DNA of 64,000 nt from the NCBI RefSeq assembly GCF_921294215.1, contig NZ_CAKLDM010000001.1, forward strand, positions 1,178,001 through 1,242,000, in the 5' to 3' direction. The notes under the pieces were generated by a model that made no database searches, was not told where the DNA came from, and saw nothing but the letters and a program-made list of their open reading frames with translations. A program made the position numbers and the translations under genes. Every line of letters starts with the position of its first letter. The first letter of the stretch is position 1. This document shows, one piece after another, positions 60,173 through 64,000 of the stretch. The stretch comes from Vibrio marisflavi CECT 7928 (GTDB taxonomy: Bacteria; Pseudomonadota; Gammaproteobacteria; Enterobacterales; Vibrionaceae).

Positions 60173-62756
60173 TCTTCTTCGCTCCTACTCGGTTATTCGA
60201 GGAAAGATCTGCCAACCGCAAGATATTTATCCCCGTTTTTGACTCAATAGCTCTGACGCCTATCTCTAACAATCCGGCATCTTGCAGGTACTTTTCCGCG
60301 TCAAGATAAGAAGAGAGGATGTCCATCGCCTTAACCTTGTCTGACTCTCCTGTCGCATTGAGCATTGCATTGACCATGGCATTTCCCGCAAGTAATTGCA
60401 TCTCGTCATCGAGTTGCATCAAGAAAGGCATATAGCCAGACTTCATTAGCATCGCGTTGAGTCTGTTAGAGCGATGGTTAATCGCTGGCGTTTTCTTTAA
60501 GTCATCACGCAAGTCAGCGAATACTTCTGCATCATCACATAGCTGGATGAGCTGCCTGAACTTGGATTCTGTATCAACGAAGCTAAAGTAAGGAGAGATC
60601 TCAGAGTGTGAGCCAATCGCAACAACCTTTTCTTTCGTATCTTCTTCCTCTCTTTCTTGTTCAAGCTTTAACAGTTTTCGGATCACCTGAAAGCAAGCGA
60701 CCAAATCCTTGCAATATTCATCAGCATCCACCTTTTGTTTTTCAACACGCCTATCGAGATTACGAAGTTCTTGGTGTTTGGTAAAAGGTTCTCCATTTAC
60801 CTCACAAAAGTACTCTTCATCCAACAAGGTCTGCTGCTCAGCTTCTAGCTCAGCTGCAATTTTTGCTGATTCCGAAGCGTGGTAGCTCAGGTTATTGAAA
60901 TGCGCGGTCAACGAATGTATGTACTTAATATCTGTGATAAACCAACGGCATCGTATACAGTTTTCACAACCATGAGGTACTGGCCCATACAGATCAGCTT
61001 GGTTTCTATTGGCCTTTTTCAATCTCTCCCCGCCATTCCAGCACCCAGCAATAGCACTGTTTTCAACAAGTGGTGTCGTATTACCTCCAACTAGACAAAT
61101 ACCAATTGATCTTTCTTGCCACCCTGCTGGATTGCGAACTCTCAAAACAGTTTGTAGTGATTCGATGTCTTTATAGGCAGCTTTCAGCCCTATCTCTTCG
61201 ATTGATTTATTGGTTAAAAATGCCATTAAGCTATCTTCATCTTGAACATCGATTTTCTGCTCTGCCGCTTTCATTTTCTTGGCCATCATGACTGGCGTTA
61301 CTTTGGTGTAATGCATGGTCATGATAAGACGGCTGTGACCAACCAATAGCTTCGACAGCACAGGAGTAGGGATCTCTCCTTCAATGGCATAGCACGTTAT
61401 TAGAGATACACGAATAGAGTGCAAAGGAAATAAAGTCTTGCGAGGATTTTCTACGTCTATAAAACGAACTAAGCTGCCATCCAATAGCCTATCACCACTG
61501 TCTTGGATAGTTTTTTCCAACTGTGACATCAAAGATACCCAAAGTGTATTTAGGTACCCAGAGGTAATAGGCATGGAACGTTCACTAAGGAGGGGAGTAG
61601 CTGCATTGCGAAACAGAAAGCAGATATTACCTATCTCACTGCGCTGGGTATCCGTTTTAGTGCTGCCAAAGTGTTTGAAGTCAAGGTCATAGATTGATGT
61701 AGGAGAAGAAATAGGATTGTACTTTTCTTGCCAGTTACGGAGTTTTTCTAACCAATACAACACTTCCTCATGCTGCCACGGAATCACATATCCACGAGTC
61801 ACTTCATCTTTATTCCGGTCTGCTGTTTTGTTGGTGTTAACGTACAGCCCAGTCATTACATCACCAATATCTGGTGTCACAATCCGATGAAACACTCCTT
61901 TTTGCCATGGCCGTTTATCACTACCTTCTGCAAAGCTGTTCACTTCATTTTTGACCCACTGACCTCGCTCGTAACGCCAAGTATCGGCTTCCCCAGAATC
62001 AAGCATTCGAACCTGGAATGTCCTAAGCGGTAGCTGAAGCTTCATATACAAGGCCATAGCGCGAACAGGTGACCAAATAACAAAAAATCGATCGCCTTCT
62101 TTGTATGTCTTCAGTACTCCATTGACTCTAATACTCCTTGCTTTGTCTACAACGACTTCCTGCCAGACACAGTCTGGATCCTTTTTATCTACTAACGCTT
62201 CATCAACGATAAACCAGTCCCTAAGGTGGCGACCATTTAGTAGAAAAGCGTCACTTTGCTCGATTGCCCACTTCCATTGGTTAAAGTGACCTTTTTCTTG
62301 AGGACAAAGTATCTTCCGTAATTTCTTGATGTAGGTGTATGGCAAGGCGTTATAAACAGTTTCTTGATTACGTACTGGATTCGAGCCTTTTTCAAATGGG
62401 TTACGAAACATCGCAATCAATTCACCATCATCATTTGGCTGAGAGTAATAGGTTTCGATAAGCCAATCGATAAACGCGCACACCTCATTGTTTTGGCGGA
62501 CTCTATAGTTTTCCGATAGCTCGAATGTCGTTAGGAATTGATCATAGTCTTGCGGACCGATTTCAAAAAACTCTACGGGATCTGTGATAAATCGAGGAAC
62601 TAGATAGTCACCCAAAAAGCGGTTCAAGGCGTTTCGTTTATGGTCAACACCATAATGCTTCTGGTTTAACCAAGTGGCTGCCACTTCACGCCAAGTATCC
62701 CAACCAGAACCATTTTGCTCAGTAAACCAGAAGAACTCATAATCCGTTGATTTCAT
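60165..62756 (-). CDS. gmtZ: Gamma-mobile-trio integrase GmtZ
   Basis: A protein of 863 residues. A tyrosine-recombinase core is visible in the middle: 'LHSIRVSLITCYAIEGEIPTPVLSKLLVGHS' with HxxR (about 447-450), and 'TMHYTK' with the probable nucleophile Tyr (about 484). A cysteine cluster 'HGCENCIRCRW' (about 597) and a long helical C-terminal half follow. This matches the GmtZ family in length and order. It should act with GmtY to move the island. The ATG overlaps a TGA in the gmtY frame (ATGA), and the stop overlaps gmtX by 8 bases. Confidence 0.88.
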   Translation of the reverse strand: MKSTDYEFFWFTEQNGSGWDTWREVAATWLNQKHYGVDHKRNALNRFLGDYLVPRFITDPVEFFEIGPQDYDQFLTTFELSENYRVRQNNEVCAFIDWLIETYYSQPNDDGELIAMFRNPFEKGSNPVRNQETVYNALPYTYIKKLRKILCPQEKGHFNQWKWAIEQSDAFLLNGRHLRDWFIVDEALVDKKDPDCVWQEVVVDKARSIRVNGVLKTYKEGDRFFVIWSPVRAMALYMKLQLPLRTFQVRMLDSGEADTWRYERGQWVKNEVNSFAEGSDKRPWQKGVFHRIVTPDIGDVMTGLYVNTNKTADRNKDEVTRGYVIPWQHEEVLYWLEKLRNWQEKYNPISSPTSIYDLDFKHFGSTKTDTQRSEIGNICFLFRNAATPLLSERSMPITSGYLNTLWVSLMSQLEKTIQDSGDRLLDGSLVRFIDVENPRKTLFPLHSIRVSLITCYAIEGEIPTPVLSKLLVGHSRLIMTMHYTKVTPVMMAKKMKAAEQKIDVQDEDSLMAFLTNKSIEEIGLKAAYKDIESLQTVLRVRNPAGWQERSIGICLVGGNTTPLVENSAIAGCWNGGERLKKANRNQADLYGPVPHGCENCIRCRWFITDIKYIHSLTAHFNNLSYHASESAKIAAELEAEQQTLLDEEYFCEVNGEPFTKHQELRNLDRRVEKQKVDADEYCKDLVACFQVIRKLLKLEQEREEEDTKEKVVAIGSHSEISPYFSFVDTESKFRQLIQLCDDAEVFADLRDDLKKTPAINHRSNRLNAMLMKSGYMPFLMQLDDEMQLLAGNAMVNAMLNATGESDKVKAMDILSSYLDAEKYLQDAGLLEIGVRAIESKTGINILRLADLSSNNRVGAKKNV

Positions 62757-64000
62757 ACTGTTCTCGCCTTGAACTTAGGATGTTTACCAGTGAATAAGCC
62801 ATCTGGATCAATATCCTCAAATCCAGTTTCCATGATGCGACTCCAGCTCAGTTCGACATCACTCTTGAAGCTTGTTTGCTGATTGTCATTTAAGTTTTTC
62901 GATGCTCACTCACAAGCAAGAGTCACATCGCGAACCCCTGGCTGCGTATATATACTTTGTGACATTAGAGACGAGTGGTGTAATGCTTTCTTGATGATAT
63001 GAATATCCATCCCTGCATTTGACATTCGTCTACCATAAGCATGGCGATGACCATGGGGTGAACGACCTTCTGGTTTTGATACGACTAGCCCTACTCTCGC
63101 CATAGCAGATTTATAGTTTTGATTGAATGCATTCAGCGTTAAAGGATTGCCAAGCGAATTTTTTGAAAAAGAAACAAAGGCATAGGGATGTATCCGTTCT
63201 AGTGGTAGCAGGTGAAGTAAATACTGTGCCCATAAATACGAAAAGACTTCTCCATAATAGGCTGGGAACCAATGAAGCTGAATATAGTTGTCATCATGGT
63301 CAACAATTTTTGTCTTCCAACCTACACGGGCAGTGCCTGTCAGTTTGTTTCGCGGAGTTAAATGATACTTTTCTTGGAGATAGGCCGCTCTTGTTGATTG
63401 TCGCTTTCGACCTCTCCAATTATTTGGCGCTTTGCCATCTTCTGGGTGATACAGACGAACCATCACACTATCGGAATTCATCGGATCTAGAAATACATCA
63501 TCGACCCACAGGTGTAGTGCGTCACTTTCTCTCACCCCTGCACCATGCATTAGCAGTAGTATCAGTTGATCTCGCAAAGCGACTCTCTTATCTCTCGAAC
63601 TACCAATACCTTGAAGGAAAAATTGCTTGAACAAATTTTCTGGAAATGAAATAGCGTCGCCATCGACTTTGATGACATCCTTTTTCCCGCGAACCTTTCT
63701 CACCTTTTTCATTAGCTCAGGTAGAGCATTATTTTTAATGTGACCTAAAAAGTTGTACTGATTTCGCTTGTACCAAGCCGCATAGTTTAGTCTTTCTTGA
63801 TGCGACGATGCCTCTTCAAAAGGATTCAAACTAAGAGTTTCGTTGTTCTTTGAAAGCCAATCAGTAAGTCCATTTAACGCTGAAAGCAGTTGATTGACAT
63901 TGGAGGTTGATCTGGGCAACCAATACAGCCCTGATAAGTCATCACCTTGTTTACTAATCGTACCTGAAGATAGACGTTGTACGAAAGATTGAAACAGAAG
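62753..64000 (-). pseudogene. gmtY: Gamma-mobile-trio recombinase GmtY, cut by window edge and with an in-frame TGA
   Basis: The frame is open from the right edge to a TGA at 62906-62908, at least 364 residues; a TTG at 63919 is internal. It has the tyrosine-recombinase set: 'MHGAGVRESDALHL' (first Arg), 'SPHGHRHAYGRRM' (HxxRH), 'KKALHHSS' and 'QSIYTQPG' (nucleophile Tyr), so the catalytic core is complete. After the TGA the same frame stays open for 50 more codons ('ASKNLNDNQQTSFK' to 'KHPKFKARTV') and ends at 62753 in an ATGA overlap with gmtZ. That looks like the original gene end, making the TGA a nonsense mutation. The truncated enzyme could still be active. Confidence 0.78.

Noticed and set aside
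1..64000. CRISPR arrays, tRNA and rRNA genes, complete insertion sequences
   Set aside because: No regular spaced repeats, no tRNA or rRNA gene, and no transposase with an intact catalytic domain were seen on either strand.

Overview
The window looks like a Vibrio chromosome, most likely the smaller one. Hcp, VgrG and the order of the type VI secretion (T6SS) genes closely match, from memory, the main T6SS cluster of Vibrio cholerae (vipA to vasK). No rRNA, tRNA or CRISPR array was seen. Gene identities rest on motif recognition and recall, because no database search was possible.

Region 1 (1-11580, + strand). After the tail of an unknown gene and an ASCH-domain gene comes a T6SS auxiliary module: hcp, vgrG, a DUF4123 adaptor, a 1317-residue candidate effector, a secreted Sel1/TPR-like protein, PAAR, a Sel1-like lipoprotein, and a second PAAR with an identical protein sequence. 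hcp is preceded by a textbook sigma-54 promoter and, 83 bp further upstream, three phased dyads that are good candidates for VasH enhancer sites. An intrinsic terminator closes the module.

Region 2 (11916-16297, + strand). A six-gene yjfL-yjfM-yjfC-yjfI-yjfJ-yjfK set encodes DUF350, DUF1190, an ATP-grasp glutathionylspermidine-synthase-like enzyme, DUF2170, a PspA-like ESCRT-III-type coiled coil and DUF2491. It ends at a bidirectional terminator.

Region 3 (16324-35594, - strand). The structural T6SS operon is read tssB-C-E-F-G-tagH-J-K-L-clpV-vasH-vasI-tssA-tssM. The set is complete, but tssK is broken by a frameshift. If real, this should stop baseplate assembly unless another tssK exists.

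Region 4 (36507-43278). This holds ordinary genes: a two-subunit B12-dependent ribonucleotide reductase (nrdJa/nrdJb) with a pair of NrdR boxes, a PAS-PAS-GGDEF diguanylate cyclase, a beta-propeller lipoprotein, and a TerC-family membrane protein.

Region 5 (about 43400 to the right edge). This is a mobile defence island. At its right end is the Gamma-Mobile-Trio, gmtY (running off the window), gmtZ and gmtX. The cargo to its left contains an Mrr-nuclease/STAND ATPase resembling Avs proteins, a divergent SIR2-like DUF4917 protein, an XRE repressor facing a winged-helix/SF2-helicase operon, a serine resolvase with a candidate res/operator site, two tandem TniA-like proteins without a DDE domain, a Schlafen-AlbA/NACHT protein, and a DUF262-HNH protein. 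gmtY contains an in-frame TGA followed by 50 open codons that end in an ATGA overlap with gmtZ, so it appears to carry a nonsense mutation.

The best leads are the XRE/winged-helix/helicase unit with its paired operators, the TniA-like pair plus resolvase, the Schlafen-NACHT and SIR2/Mrr-STAND genes, the hcp enhancer dyads, and the two apparent lesions in tssK and gmtY.
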